This document shows, one piece after another, positions 34,079 through 46,210 of a stretch of 64,000 nucleotides of DNA; within the stretch, counting starts at the first letter, position 1, and each line of letters opens with the position of its first letter. The DNA is taken from NCBI GenBank assembly GCA_016648135.1, contig JADDOH010004202.1:62001-126000 (forward strand), in the 5' to 3' direction. Source of the stretch: Agrypnia vestita (lineage: Eukaryota > Arthropoda > Insecta > Trichoptera > Phryganeidae). Made by a program: the position numbers and the translations under genes. The notes beneath the pieces are model-generated. The model made no database searches. It was given only the letters and a program-made list of their open reading frames with translations, and was not told the origin of the DNA.

Positions 34079-34267
34079 TAGCTGGTTGGCATAATGGTCA
34101 TGACGCTCGCCTAGTGATCTGAAAGTTAGTGGTTCGAGCCCTATTCCAGGACACTAAAAAGTTATTTATTTTCATAGCACAAGAGTTCAACTTATTTTAA
34201 AAATAGTAAGAATATTGATGCGACAGTATTCTGTGGTTTTCTGGTATTCTGCGTTCGCATCTCTAAA
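34079..34267 (+). mobile_element. tRNA-headed SINE, copy 2
   Basis: The head has an A box TGGCATAATGG (34087-34097) and a consensus B box GGTTCGAGCCC (34131-34141), the internal promoter of RNA polymerase III. The body shares TTTTCATAGCACAAG and AAATAGTAAGAATATTGATG with copy 1 (2300-2470). It ends near GCATCTCTA, without a long poly-A tail. This is the best-preserved promoter of the three copies. Confidence 0.75.
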
Positions 34268-35174
34268 GAACGAAAATTGCTCAAATGACATATAAATAAT
34301 AATATAAATAAATTTAATGAGAAATCATGTTTCTTCAAGGAACTTGTCTGGAGATCATAGGGCTGTAGCTTTTTCTACCTATCAACGGATGTTTTGGAAA
34401 TAAGCAAAAATAATATCTCAAAAATATTTTGACCTTACTTTATTTTCACCATATTATTTAAATTTATTTTCATGTATTTGTTCTGTTTGGTACATTACAT
34501 ATTTATGAAGGAACTTTTAAATGGATGGTATCTATTATTTTAAGTTTTTTTTTAATTTTATATAAATTTGTTTAATTTATTAAAAAAATTAAATAATATT
34601 TCAGTGTTTCAATATGTTGATATTTTGTATTAATTTCTCTTCTTTTCTCTGTTAGACAAAGCCCGCTTCTAATGACCGACGCTTTTTTCTATACAGCTGC
34701 TTCCTCTTATCATTCGGATTTTGTCAGTCTACCGCGCAGGAGACCTACGCTTATTTCGTTTTACAGTCTTTATTCCAAAAATTTTTTAATCGCTATTGTC
34801 TCGTTTGAGTGCAACCTCCAGTCATTAAGCCCTCTTAATATCTCAATCTTCTTTGTATTATTTAATATTGTTTATTATTATTCTGCTAATTATATTACTA
34901 TCTATTTATGGTTCACTTCAGTGTATCCTTTAACATAGAGTAGAACAAACATAATCATAAATATTAAAATAATTTTTATACGTTTCGCTACATTTAATTT
35001 AACTTATGTTTATATTTAAAATTTTCATCATTAATTTGAAATATTATACATTGGACCAAAATAATAATTGCTGTAGCATTTACATTACTAAGTTTATTGA
35101 TTAAATTGAAACACACCTTACTACTGTGGTAACATTGTGCCTATATATTCTATAGATATTTCAAAAAAAACATA
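34268..35174. other. AT-rich stretch, nothing specific
   Basis: The 88-codon frame at 34672-34938 shows no domain. No repeat is recognised. Confidence 0.4.
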
Positions 35175-36380
35175 TCTATACCTATAAAACTCAAATGTCT
35201 GTCTGTCTGTTCTCTTTACAAATCTACACCGTTTGTCTGATTCAATTCAAATTTTTCATACTTATGCTTTAGGACCCGGCCGGTAACGACATTTCCTCCC
35301 TATTATCGTCCCCTTCCCCTCCCCCTTATACAATTTCGATGCAAATTTGTATCGTTCGACCGATCGGACTTAAAATTTGGAAACATATTCTTTAGGACTC
35401 TGCGGGTAATATAGGTGACCTTTCCCCCTATTATTTTATCCCTTCCCCTCCCCCCCCCCTGATATATTTTCTATGAAAATCTGTACAAATTGACCGATCG
35501 GAAGCAAAATTTGTAAACTTATTATTTAGGACCCAGCGGGTAACATAGGCGACATTTCCCCTCCCCCTGATATATTTTCGATGCAAATCTATACCGTTCG
35601 ACTGATCGGACTCAAAATTTGCAATCTTTTTCTTTAAGAACTCGGTGAGTAACAAAGGCGAAATTTCCCCATATTCTTGTACTCGTTCCCCTCCCCCTGA
35701 TATTTTTTATGAAAATCTGTTCCATTCGACCGATCGGACTAAATATTTGCAAACTTATTCTCTAGGACCCGGCGAGTAAAGGTAGTAAAGTAACAAAGGT
35801 GACATTTCCTCCCTCCCCTTTTACCTTTTGCTTTTGATGCAAATCTATAGCGTTGGACCAATTGGACTCAAAATTTGCAAACTTAGTCTTTAGGACTAGG
35901 TGACATTTCCCACTGACCGATCTGACTCAAATTTTGACACATATTCTTCGAGACCAGGTGGGTAATAAAGGTGACATTTCCCTCTTAACCATTTACCCTA
36001 CCCCCTCCTCTGATATATTTTTCATGCCAATCTCTACCTTTTGATCGATCTGACCCAAATTTTGTATACTTATTCTTTAGGACCAGTCGAGTAATATAGG
36101 TGACATTTCCTCTTCCCCTCTAACCCTTCCCCTTCCCCAGATCTGCTTTCTGTACAAATCTACACCGCTTCACCGATTGGACCCAAATTTTGCAAACATA
36201 TTCCCGACGGAAAAGATAGGCCACATTTCTTCCCTAGTTCTCCTATCCATCTCAGCCTTGATTAAACGGAAACATTGTTTTATTTATAGGCTTTGCAAAA
36301 CAATGGAACCTTTGTTTCCCCCCACAAATTTATTTTCAACTTAATCCTTAATCCGTGCAACGCCGGGTACGAACAGTTAG
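35175..36380 (+). mobile_element. Helitron-like element, pyrimidine-rich family, longest copy
   Basis: The 5' end is A|TCTATACCTATAAAACTC plus a CTGT run. The 3' end is CCGTGCAACGCCGGGTACG, then ACAGTTAG|T. The 1.2-kb interior is built of about eight diverged ~130-bp units: ACCGATCGGA, CAAAATTTGCAAACTTATTC, TTTAGGACCC, GACATTTCCC and CCCCTCCCCC. The last ~140 bp (GGCTTTGCAAAACAATGGAA and on) match 21580-21684 and 55690-55791. It is non-autonomous; open frames inside are by-products. Confidence 0.65.
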
Positions 36381-39300
36381 TTTATCATATTTTTCATTTA
36401 AAGTGATTTTTTTGTTATTAACTGTATATTGGTTGTCCTGCTACAATAACGCTACTTTATTGATCTGATGTTAGTTAAAATAATTATTATGTTTGCGACT
36501 AGTAACCAAGCTAAGAATTTGGAATGGTTTGTCCAAAAGCGGGTACAAATTTTACCTAAAATTATTTTGCCTCATTGCATGAAGTAACAAAATAATATCA
36601 TATAAAAATATCAAAGAATAAAATTAAGTATCAAAAATTAATTTTATAGGTAACACAATCCAATAAAAAGTCTACATTATCATGCCACATAACTGCAACT
36701 TCCGCTCATACCAATCATTTTTCACAAAACTGACCTTAAAAAATCAGGCTGATTGTACTAAGCCACTTCCAACATCCAATGTGAGAAGCCGGTAGCATCC
36801 CTCTTTCTTTCCCTGGCACCCAACTACATCAGCAGTGTAATCATTAAAATATATTAAGAACTTTAGTATTTCCTTTACTTCAAAAAATTTATTGTGAACC
36901 TGTGAGTAGTTTATATTATGTGTGTCTCACAGTCTGCAATATTCGGCAGATCACTCAGACGACTGCATATACAAAACACCAAAGTGGTCGCAGTATGTAG
37001 GGGTAAGTCTCCTCCACACATGCATATACTTTTTGACGCGTTTCCACGCTTTCAACACTTATTTTAACATTCCGAATTTCACAAAAACGAAATCAAACGT
37101 AGTCAAAAATAAATGTGCCAAAAATGTCACAAGCGCACTACAAGTTGCATGAATATGTAAGTTACAACTATGCACGTATAACTAAAACTAAAAAAACCTA
37201 TATATCTCCTGTGTGTCGGTGATGTAACGTAGGTCTACCTGTCATACAAAATATGAAATATCTACCTTATTTACGAAAACTAAAACGTCACATTTTTTGT
37301 AATCATCTTATAGACATTTTCACACCAAAATTACTAAATTAAACTGTTAGAAATGTACGGATTTTTTAATTAAAAGATATTTATTCATTACTCTTGTATT
37401 TTCGGCCAGTGTGTAAGAGAGAACAGAATATTGTACATCGCAGTTAAATCGAGCAAGGAAGAGCACGACAATACCATACATTTCATGTAGGACAGAGATG
37501 GCGGTTGCTTGGGTTTCGGCGAAAGCAAAAATAATATAGAAAGAGTATGGTAGAGTCGGGTAACACGTGTTAGACAAAGACGAAGTGCATGTGACTGAAG
37601 AAAGCTGGCGACCGGGTCGTTGTATTCAGTTGCCAATGAAACGTCAGCGGAAGCGAACGCAAATTCTATTTGCCATGATTTTATAATAATTTACTTAAAT
37701 AATGCAAATATGTATGTTAACATTACATAATTATATAAAGGGACCTTTAAAAAGTCTTATCTGTATCGTATATATGTATATTTTATCACATTTTAAAAAC
37801 TATGCCGATTTTTAATCAGGTAACGCTGTGTTACTCCACCGTCCCCAAAGTTCTTTTTTAGCACAGTCTTTTAAGAGTTATTATGATACCCAGTTTTACC
37901 CAAGCACAAATTTTGATCTGTCCTCGCCATCAAATAAAATAACATGAGATTATTAAAAACAATCCATGGGTGGGAGCTAAACCAAACAAACAAATACATC
38001 TCACATTTATTGAAGATATCGCTTATCACGGTATTATTTCAGTGTCTGTTGATTATTTAATATGATTATCAATCTATATATTTCATGGCTTTTTGCTGTG
38101 TTTGTACGTATAATAATTTTGAAATTTCTCTGATTTTAAGAAGTGTAACGAAAAAAGTTATGGAAATTGAACGAAAATTTTCCAGTCTGGTGAAGATGGG
38201 TCTTTGTATACCGTCGGTAATATTTAGATAAAAAAAACTTTTTCATTATAATTTAATGAAAATATTCAATATGCAATTCTGTGTGGCGTTTGTTAAAAAT
38301 ATCATGGAAAATTATTATTCTCTTAAATTCTCAATATTTGCATATTAAAATTATATTACAACCTAGTTCTGTTAATGTAGTCTGGTTATAATAAAAGACT
38401 GTAAACCAGCTATCATCCGTCAGGTTATACTCAAAGTAATTTGAAAAACTGCTTACATTCCCAAAGTAATTCCAACGCTACAGCTGGTAGTTTTCTATTG
38501 GATAATATAGATATCTCCCATAAAAATGTTAGATATATTGAACAAAATTTAACGAGGTCAATAAAGTTACCTAACCTTGTTTGGAAAAGCCTTCTACTGG
38601 CAATAGAAAGTTGCAGGTTCACGTTTATATCGACGTTATATATTTTTCGAAACATTGACTTGAGCTGGCTCGTTCAGATAGTAGGTATATCTACTTCATT
38701 TTATAACATACTCACATTCATTATTATAAATCGATGACTTAATTACTCAAAAACTTATCTACCTAAAATGTGTTTTTGTGCCAAGTATGCAAATTTATTC
38801 AGAATAAGTAATTGTATTCGTAACATAAATACAAAATTTCCTAAGAACAATATAGAAGATAGTTGAGAACATATTATGTGTTGTCGACTATCTTTAATCG
38901 AGCACCAATAATGCAGCAGATGATGCTATTTTATAGAAACGAAAAATATAACTTTTAGCTGTGTAATCGAAAAGGCAAAAAGAAGCTTCTTCTTTCCACT
39001 GTATTTCATGTTATTGTTGACGTTTGACTGCATTTGAGAATATCATTAGTTTGATAATGTATGCCGTTAAAACCTTGTAATCAGTTTGCGATACTTGAGG
39101 AGCAAAGATACAATATCACATTGTGTTTCTGATATAAATACAAATAAAAATTGTAAATTTAAAAAATCAAAAAGCTTGACTGCGCAAAACGTGAAATTCA
39201 AATAAAAACTAAAAAGGAAAAAAAAGCCCAGTAGTCTAGATTTCTGATAAGTAATATTGTATAAATACACCATTGAAATAGTTTCATGTTCAATACGCAT

Positions 39301-40959
39301 AAGAAAACAAATAATAAACTTTAATGCGGAACATAGCGGAACATAACAGTTGGGACCCATTATTGCGAAGATTTAAGTCGGTCTAGATTTATATTTTACA
39401 CTTTTTAGTTAGGATTATAAAACTGTATTTTTTTATTATTTATTTATTCCTAATTACGTTATTTCTTACTGTATCAAGTAACATTTTAGGGAACAGTCGT
39501 TAAAATTATCTTTCAAAGCAATACAATTCTGGATATGTCATTCGATTTTAAGAATTATATTGAATTGTACTATGATAATTATTTTTCTCGTTAGTAAGAC
39601 CTATTAGTCCACCTAATAGATCCTAAACGGTCATTCTGAATGAAAAATGGTAAAAAAAACTAACGATGATTTTCATATATCTATTCAATATTATACCACT
39701 TAATATAGTTAGTCGGCTTTCATTTCTTTTATTTTTCACGATAATATGGTGTCAGGTTGTCTCCTATTGAATTCTGATTACTGTCATGTCTTTAGTGACA
39801 CTTGCAAGATTAAGACAAATATATTCGCTTTAGAATCATCAAAATCTACATATTATATAGTTTGATAAACACATTAATCTCCTTTCCGTTGTGCAATTGG
39901 GTAAAAAACTATGGTCACTACTCAAATAAATTTTTCTGGAATCTATGAAACCATATTATTTTAATTAAGTTTTTATAAACAATTGCCATCCCAGTTTTAA
40001 TTTTATTTGCGTGTATAAATAAATATTTAATATTTAAACATGGATATTGCTGTGTTTGCTAATAAATATTGAATACTTTTTGCTGCTTTTACTATTTACA
40101 TAATTAGAATTTGCAATCTTTGCTGTGATGTTTCAGTCTAAAATCGACAAACTTTTACTTTATTATGAAGCGGCAATTATGTCACTTGATGCACCTTTGG
40201 GGGTTGATTAATTGAAGTGGACATTGCTGCCTTTGGTTTAATATTGGTTAGAATACATGATTTTGGAAGAGATGAAATTATATTTCCTATAAAATCTCGA
40301 ATACAGTACATTCTAAATTGGCAATCCTCGATGACTCCATTCAAACTTTTTTTTTTTCATTTTTTGGATATTGCCGCCTTTGTTTTTGTCACCCTCACTC
40401 ATGTCATCATGTTATTAATAATGAATGCGACAAAATTAATTAAAAAATTTCATAGGAAGTCTATAAATTAAGAGTAATTAAGATTTTTACATATACAAAC
40501 TCAGAAACAATATATACATATTGTTTCTGATTTAATATTTAATTTGTTTAATATTGTTAATGAAATATCACTTTAATGTGTTATATAATATATATTACGT
40601 GTTTTTTGCTTACGCCAAAGAAGTATCACTTGAAACACGCGTACATAAGTACATACAACACACAATCATTTTTTATGACCATTAGATTCTGGAAGAAACA
40701 TAAACGATATCACGCGTTAAATATAAATTTATATTCTACTATTTAAGTTTTGAAACTAACAAAATCTCTCATCAACAAGTGAGGTATTAAACTATCTTCT
40801 TTCAAATATAAATTTTTAACATGGGTCATCTGAAAATAAAAATAATTAATTGATCAGGTAGAGACAAATAAGCCAGAGTTTCTAGTGTAAATGTTGTATG
40901 TTATGGAAATATTGAAAGAAGAAGAGATGATTTAATGAAAGAATTATTGTTAAGAAAAT
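36381..40959. other. Long AT-rich stretch, no gene recognised
   Basis: A moderately complex block at 37380-37660 has an 82-codon minus frame (37636 to 37388) and an AATAAA about 8 bp beyond it, with no family match. Overlapping frames on both strands at 38431-38737 have no domain. A 12-bp perfect inverted repeat (CAGAAACAATAT) lies at 40499-40529. No transposon was recognised. Confidence 0.4.
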
Positions 40960-41090
40960 TAATACTACTAACAATGTTAAGCAAATTAAAACTCGTAACT
41001 TAGTTTATGTTTTTCACTCAAATAAATTGTAGTCATGAATAATCTCTTCAACATTTACGCCAAAAATTCGGCCGTATTCTGAACTAGACA
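40960..41090 (+). repeat. Dispersed repeat family IV fragment
   Basis: The words AGTCATGAATAATCTCTTCAA and CGCCAAAAATTC match 18460-18495 in order. Only this end is preserved. Confidence 0.45.
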
Positions 41091-41269
41091 ATATTTATAA
41101 TTCTGTACGCATAAGTTGACGTTTGTTTACATTTTAGAGCTTTCTGATTGATTGAATTCATTCATTTCAAAACTATCAAACTTAAAACGACGAAATTGGC
41201 GGTATTACAATTTTATACAGATACAGAAAAAGCAATATTAAAGAATACGGTCAATTATATTTTTTATAA

Positions 41270-41640
41270 TAAATTAAGCGTTGCTTCATTTACAGAGTGA
41301 AAGTTCATTATTTACACAAAAATGAATATACAATGTTTCATTCCACTGATTTGAGTCATAGGTATAACCGTAAGCGCTTTCCATGGGTACAACCATCATC
41401 TTCAGAGGCAATATTAGAACTAATTGTAAATCAAAATGGCCAACAAATAAGTATTAGTGTATGTATATGACAATAAATAACTGCCCCTCCCCGATGTCCT
41501 TCCTCTACTTTCGATTTGTCGGCCATATTGATTTACAATTAGTTCTAATATTGCCTCTGAAGATGATGGTTTTATCCACCGAAAGCGCTTAGGCTTGTAT
41601 AACTCTAATAAGTGTAATAAAATATTTTTAAGGTTTATTT
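41270..41640. mobile_element. Foldback element, hairpin family III
   Basis: Arms at about 41339-41443 and 41520-41622 are reverse complements around a G+C-richer loop. Each arm contains CTGAAGATGATGG followed, after a hairpin-capable stretch, by GAAAGCGCTTA: minus strand 41405-41374 and plus strand 41557-41588. The left side extends to 41270 by homology with 4628-4786. It is non-autonomous. Confidence 0.75.
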
Positions 41641-41719
41641 TATAATGAATGATAATGTTAACTGTCGTTTTTTTATCGTGGCATTCACTCATTTTAACTA
41701 CCCCAGCGTGTATTCTGAA

Positions 41720-42060
41720 AGATCAACATGTTCGTGCAACACAACCGGTCGTACAACCTTCCAGCCCGGCTACCTACCCTTCCCCCCTCTCCCCGCCGCC
41801 CGCCGGATTATCCTTGGTCGGCCGGGGGGGCGGGCGGCAGGTGCCTCTAACGACATTGCAATACTCTTAACGCCTATATTATCAAATAAGCTACCGACGG
41901 AGCCGCGCCGGGCCAAACGGTACGCGGGGTTCAAGGCGGTATAGACTCAAACTATAAACTTGATTCGCAGAACACATAGATGGCTTTCCCCGAAGTTGCG
42001 CGCCGAGGTGTTGATTAAACGCCACCGGCGCTCCCTCCGTTCTTTGTCCAAACGGTGACT
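41720..42060. promoter_or_regulatory. CpG-rich island
   Basis: About 320 bp of high G+C with roughly 30 CpG dinucleotides by hand count sit in DNA that is otherwise strongly AT-rich and CpG-poor. It contains a C-run, CCGCCGCCCGCC, GGGGGGGCGGGCGG and GCGCGCCGAGG. A plus frame runs through it (41645-41944) but has no recognisable domain. It could be a promoter/CpG island, a 5' exon or an enhancer. No TATA or initiator could be assigned. Confidence 0.35.
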
Positions 42061-43339
42061 TTACAATCTTACAGTAATAATAAAATTACATTAATTTTAT
42101 CAACAACTTACGTACATGATTAATATTATCTAAAATTGAGCCTTTAAATAACGCGCAAAAAATTATCTAAATAATTATATTTAATTTTTTTTTGTATTCA
42201 TCACAATTTCTATATAGTGAACACAAAAATATGATAGCCAGTTTTTCATTATTCAGACTCTGCAATTTTTTAACAACAAAGTTATTGTCAAAATAACCCA
42301 GTAATCACATAACACAACATTGTTTCTTTCCCTAATGTATCAGCCAATAAATGACAAGGCAGTGTTTGAACAGAGTTGTTTCTTTTTTATCGGGCGCCTT
42401 TGTTTATTTTTAATAATAACTCCTAAATCAATTAAGATTTAAAAAAAAATGAATAAGGGTGTTATGATAAATAATGATGAAATGTTTTTGGAATCCATTT
42501 TATTATAGTGAATATGGACATCCTACTTTTATTTTTACTGACTTACACAAATTGTTCATGGAGACATTATTGTCAACTACATTTGCACAAATACCCATAA
42601 ATAGGCATAAAATAGGCCTTAATTCATTCATTTGATCATTGAACTGTATTTTTTCATTCTAAATGTAATTAAAATTATGATTGGTTCTCGGAATAAGACC
42701 ACAATGCATAATCAAACTAAATCTCATACATTTGTAAATGAAAATGTCTTTTAAGATTCTCGTATTTCAATGATATCTGCAGTAGCAATCGATTATTTAT
42801 TTAGTATCAATGTCCATTTTGGAATATTTTTCGTACCCAAAATATTCGACAGCGTAAAAGATCAAGTATGCTCTCGGATAATCTTTTTCAATATTTTTTA
42901 AAATTTCTTCTGCATGTTTTATCCCTTCTCCATTGAATAAGCCATCACTGCATCCCATGTATTACTTTTTTTGCATAAAAAATATTTGGCAGACAAGGAT
43001 AATTCTTAAGTTACGCAATTAAATAACATTTTCTGGAAATATTTCAATAAGAATTTATTAGATAAAACTGATTTTTGCGATCAATAATTTAAAATAAAGG
43101 AGAATCAAATTTCACATTTAAAGAATCACGTAATTTCCAGTATACCTACTACGAAAAAAATGTTAGGTTTTCTTCACTTTTGCGGGTATTTATTTTTATT
43201 TGTGTATATACTGTGTATATTATTTTTAACAAAATATTTACATGTAAAATTGTACGAAGTTATATATTTTTTTTTTGTTGTTACTGTCACATCAAAGTTA
43301 ATGCGGCTGATTGGTAATCACTGATCTAGTAATCTCATT
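42061..43339. other. AT-rich stretch, nothing specific
   Basis: No gene or repeat is recognised. Confidence 0.4.
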
Positions 43340-43450
43340 TATTCTCTTAGTGGAGTGGTCTAAAAGTGATGTATTAAGAAAAATGTGGCGTTTTATCTTC
43401 TCTGCCTTCTACTGTGGAAAAACAGCGTTATGATTAGTTTTTTAGTTCTA
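43340..43450 (+). mobile_element. Non-LTR retrotransposon 3' end, short fragment
   Basis: The words ATGTGGCGTTTTATCTTCTC, GCCTTCTACTGTGGAAAAAC and GGCGT/GCGTTATGATTAG match the last ~80 bp of the family (compare 23690-23750). It is truncated just upstream. Confidence 0.6.
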
Positions 43451-43545
43451 CGTTATGATAAATTTATTTAAATTACTTGCACTATAAACGCGTTAAGGAC
43501 AGGGGTATAATCGATAAATTAAATTAACTATTAAATCTATACGTT

Positions 43546-44709
43546 TCTATACGCATAAAACTCAATGTAGTCTGTCTGTTCTCTATACGAATTTACACCG
43601 TTTGACAGAGCTCAACAATATTTTTCATACTTTAGGACCCAATAAAATTTAGAACAAAATTTTTCATACTTTAGGACCCGCCGGGTGGCAAAGTCAACAT
43701 TTCCCGCCTCCCACTTTACCCCGCGCACCCCCAATGATATATTTTCTATACAAATCTGTAAATTTGACATGTCTAAACCAAAATTTGGCGTACTTTAGGA
43801 CCCTGTCGAAAACATTGGTCACATTTTGCACCTCCTTCCTTACTCCTCCATCTCAAACATATTTTCTATTCAAATCTGTACCGTTTGACATATATGACCC
43901 AAATCCTGTATACTTATTCCTTAGGACCCGGCGGGTAACATACCTCCTAATCATGATATATTTTCTATACAAATGTATACCGTTTGAATGATCTGATCTA
44001 AATTTTGCATATTTAATCTTTAGAACGCAGAAAACTTATGTGTCATCCATACCCTCCTTTTACCCAACTCTCTTCCCCAATGTATGTTCTATCTTATCTG
44101 ATATGAATTTTGAATAATTGTTTTTTAAGACCCAGCGGAAAATTAAGTCATCATTTCTTTTTCCCCCTCCTTCACCCCTCACTCTCGCTCCAATGTAGTA
44201 TGTTTAAAATTTTGCATACTTTTTCTTTAGGACCTGTAAAAAAAGATTATATTTTCCCCCTCTCCCTTTACACCCTATATATAAATCTATAGTAATTTTG
44301 AAAAGTCTGACCCAAATTTTGTATACTTACATCAGGATCATATTTTCATTTTTATAGATCGTATTTTCCCCCTTCCTTTTCTCCCGGTCCCAGCCCCCCT
44401 ACATTTTCGATACAAATTTATACCCTTATATATTAAATCTTTACCGTTTGACAGATCTGTCACCATTTTTTTCAACTAAAGCCGGCGCCACACTGCGCAT
44501 ATCTTTCGCTGCGTCTTTTCCGTCGCGTCAAAATGGCAAAGCAAATGGGTCAACGAATCATCCACGTAGTGTGTTAAATCGTTTATTTTGCGTATTGTAT
44601 GGAAAGAAATGTAGTGGCGTACCGCGACCGAAGAGACGCGACGGAATATCCGCGTAGTGTGGCGCCGGCCTAAATGTTTACCCGGGCATTTTCGGGTACA
44701 TACCGCTAC
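43546..44709 (+). mobile_element. Helitron-like element, pyrimidine-rich family, with nested MITE
   Basis: It starts A/T-adjacent TCTATACGCATAAAACTC. It contains many ~130-bp units with ACACCGTTTGAC and TTTAGGACCC, and ends after a CCCG...CGGG hairpin at ACCGCTAC (44703-44709). The usual CTAG end seems mutated to CTAC. A separate G+C-rich MITE is inserted at 44480-44670, just before the 3' hairpin. Sequence from 44368 on was copied to 49841. Confidence 0.55.
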
Positions 44710-45102
44710 ATAAACGTATAAACTATAAAACACTTTTCAGTAATATTAGTCTGGCGTGTTGTTCCTACATCATCAGGTAGTTTTCATTCATTTTTAATTT
44801 TTTTTCATTTTTACTCCCTTTCTTTTAACTCTAGCGACTGCGGTTTGTTGTCTGCCGGAAAAACTTTGGATCGATTTTTCACCCTTTTCCCGTGATCCAA
44901 TCGAGCTAAAACTTTGCAAGAGACTCGAGACGACGATAAAAATGATTTAACAAATTTTCGTTTTAAACAATTAATAATTATAGTATAATTTTTGATTTTT
45001 CGAAATTTTTATGGTTTTTTCAAATCGGAATCAATACAAATTAATAACGACCCCGACGCGTGCAGTAGGCACAAAACCTGATTCAATGTGAAAGGAAGTA
45101 TA
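44368..45102 (+). repeat. Source-like copy of a duplicated composite segment
   Basis: This 735-bp segment matches 49841-50585 base for base over most of its length, with few mismatches. It spans the tail of a Helitron-like element, a nested G+C-rich MITE and most of a TACTCCC-end MITE. Here it is in its natural context, since the elements continue past both ends, so this copy is probably the older. Confidence 0.85.
44480..44670. mobile_element. GCCGGCGCCACAC-end MITE, copy 1
   Basis: Terminal inverted repeats GCCGGCGCCACACT are flanked by TAA on both sides (44477-44479 and 44671-44673). A three-base TAA/TTA duplication suits PIF/Harbinger-type elements. The element is 191 bp and G+C-rich, with internal GACGCG/CGCGTC inverted repeats. 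Open frames across it are by-products. Confidence 0.75.
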
Positions 45103-45128
45103 ATAAAAACTAGGTCTTTATGGGTTAG
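44809..45128 (+). mobile_element. TACTCCC-end MITE, copy B
   Basis: It begins TTTTTACTCCCTTTCTTTTA, contains TTTGGATCGATTTTTCACCC and ends near GAAGTATAATAAAAAC with the trailing TTTATGGGTTAG seen in copies A and D. Confidence 0.75.
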
Positions 45129-46064
45129 TTTTTTTTCTTTTATTTCATTGCTTTACTTATGTACATTTGATTAGGTTTAATTTTACCATGCCTGTCTCAC
45201 TAGATGTAATTAATTTATATGTGCTTGTGTTTAATTGTAATTTTAATTTAACCATGGGTAATTAATCATCATAACATATATTATCTGAGGGTCGTAAAAA
45301 CAGTTTACCGAACAGAACTATGACTCACAATTGAAAAACCCTTTGATAAAAATATTTACTATTTGAATTACGTACAATTGTAACTGAAATTTACTTGCCC
45401 GAGTTCGAAGTATCCAACTCGTTCTGCATTGTTTTGGGTGTATAATCCTGTAAAAGCAAATGAAATGAGCAGGGCTTGAATGAAGCTGAATCAAACGAGG
45501 TAAATACACAAAGCGAGACACCCAGACACCCGTTCGCACTACATTCCTTGTTTAGCAATCGAGCTGATCGTGTCTCTGGAATCTGAACAATGAATTAGCA
45601 AACATCACCTGGATTTAACAGATAATTTACCTTAGAAACTTTTAAACCGTGGCGTTCTCCACCAAAAGATTTCAGATCGGCATTTCGGATCCAAAAACGA
45701 TGATCAATAAATAATATTATTTATTTTTTTAACCACTTAAATTTGGAGAGAAATGTGTCTAATTCCTCATCGACAGGTGAAGAATCCAACTGGTTACTTA
45801 TATAGATTTTTAACATAGATTCCATTAAAATTTAAATAATAAATTTCAAATATAAATAATGGTTAGCTGCCAATGTTAATGGTATAAGGTGGGTTTTATT
45901 AATTATCGGGTATGAATTTACTTAACAATTTTGACTTCATATAGTTAAATTCTTCCCCTTTCTCAATATTCCCGTTACCTTACCATTATATATATATTTG
46001 AACTTAATTATTTATAATGAAACAGAATCAATGTAAAAATTCGATATTTAAAAGTAGTCAGTTT
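45129..46064. other. Intergenic stretch, no gene recognised
   Basis: A more complex patch at 45380-45620 is non-repetitive, with no recognisable coding function for the minus frame 45318-45539. The remainder is AT-rich. Confidence 0.4.
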
Positions 46065-46210
46065 GATACTTCACCCGTTGATGAGAGATTCCGTTCTCTC
46101 GAAACTTAAGTAGTGAAAAAAAAATAAACATAAAAATATTATTTAACTCACGTAGAGGTAAAAAGGTTAATATTATTTAATGATCATCATAAATAATCTC
46201 TACAATACAA
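46065..46210 (+). repeat. Dispersed repeat family IV, copy 2
   Basis: It aligns with 18345-18500. At 46078-46105 it reads TTGATGA, a GAGA...TCTC hairpin, then GAAAC, the same order of boxes as hairpin families I and II. It ends ATAATCTCTACAA. Confidence 0.6.

Noticed and set aside
35431..35655. Minus-strand gene with repeated KYIRG units (also 54303-54527)
   Set aside because: The repetition reflects the ~130-bp tandem units of Helitron-like elements, not protein repeats.
38431..38737. Overlapping 74- and 98-codon frames on opposite strands
   Set aside because: They mirror each other in AT-rich sequence, without domain or signal.
41645..41944. 99-codon protein-coding gene in the CpG island
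   Set aside because: No domain, low-complexity proline/arginine stretch caused by G+C runs, and no splice or poly-A context.
44448..44657. Conserved 69-codon protein (also at 49924-50133)
   Set aside because: The similarity comes from duplication of a MITE-bearing segment; the frame crosses the MITE ends and is absent in the independent third copy.
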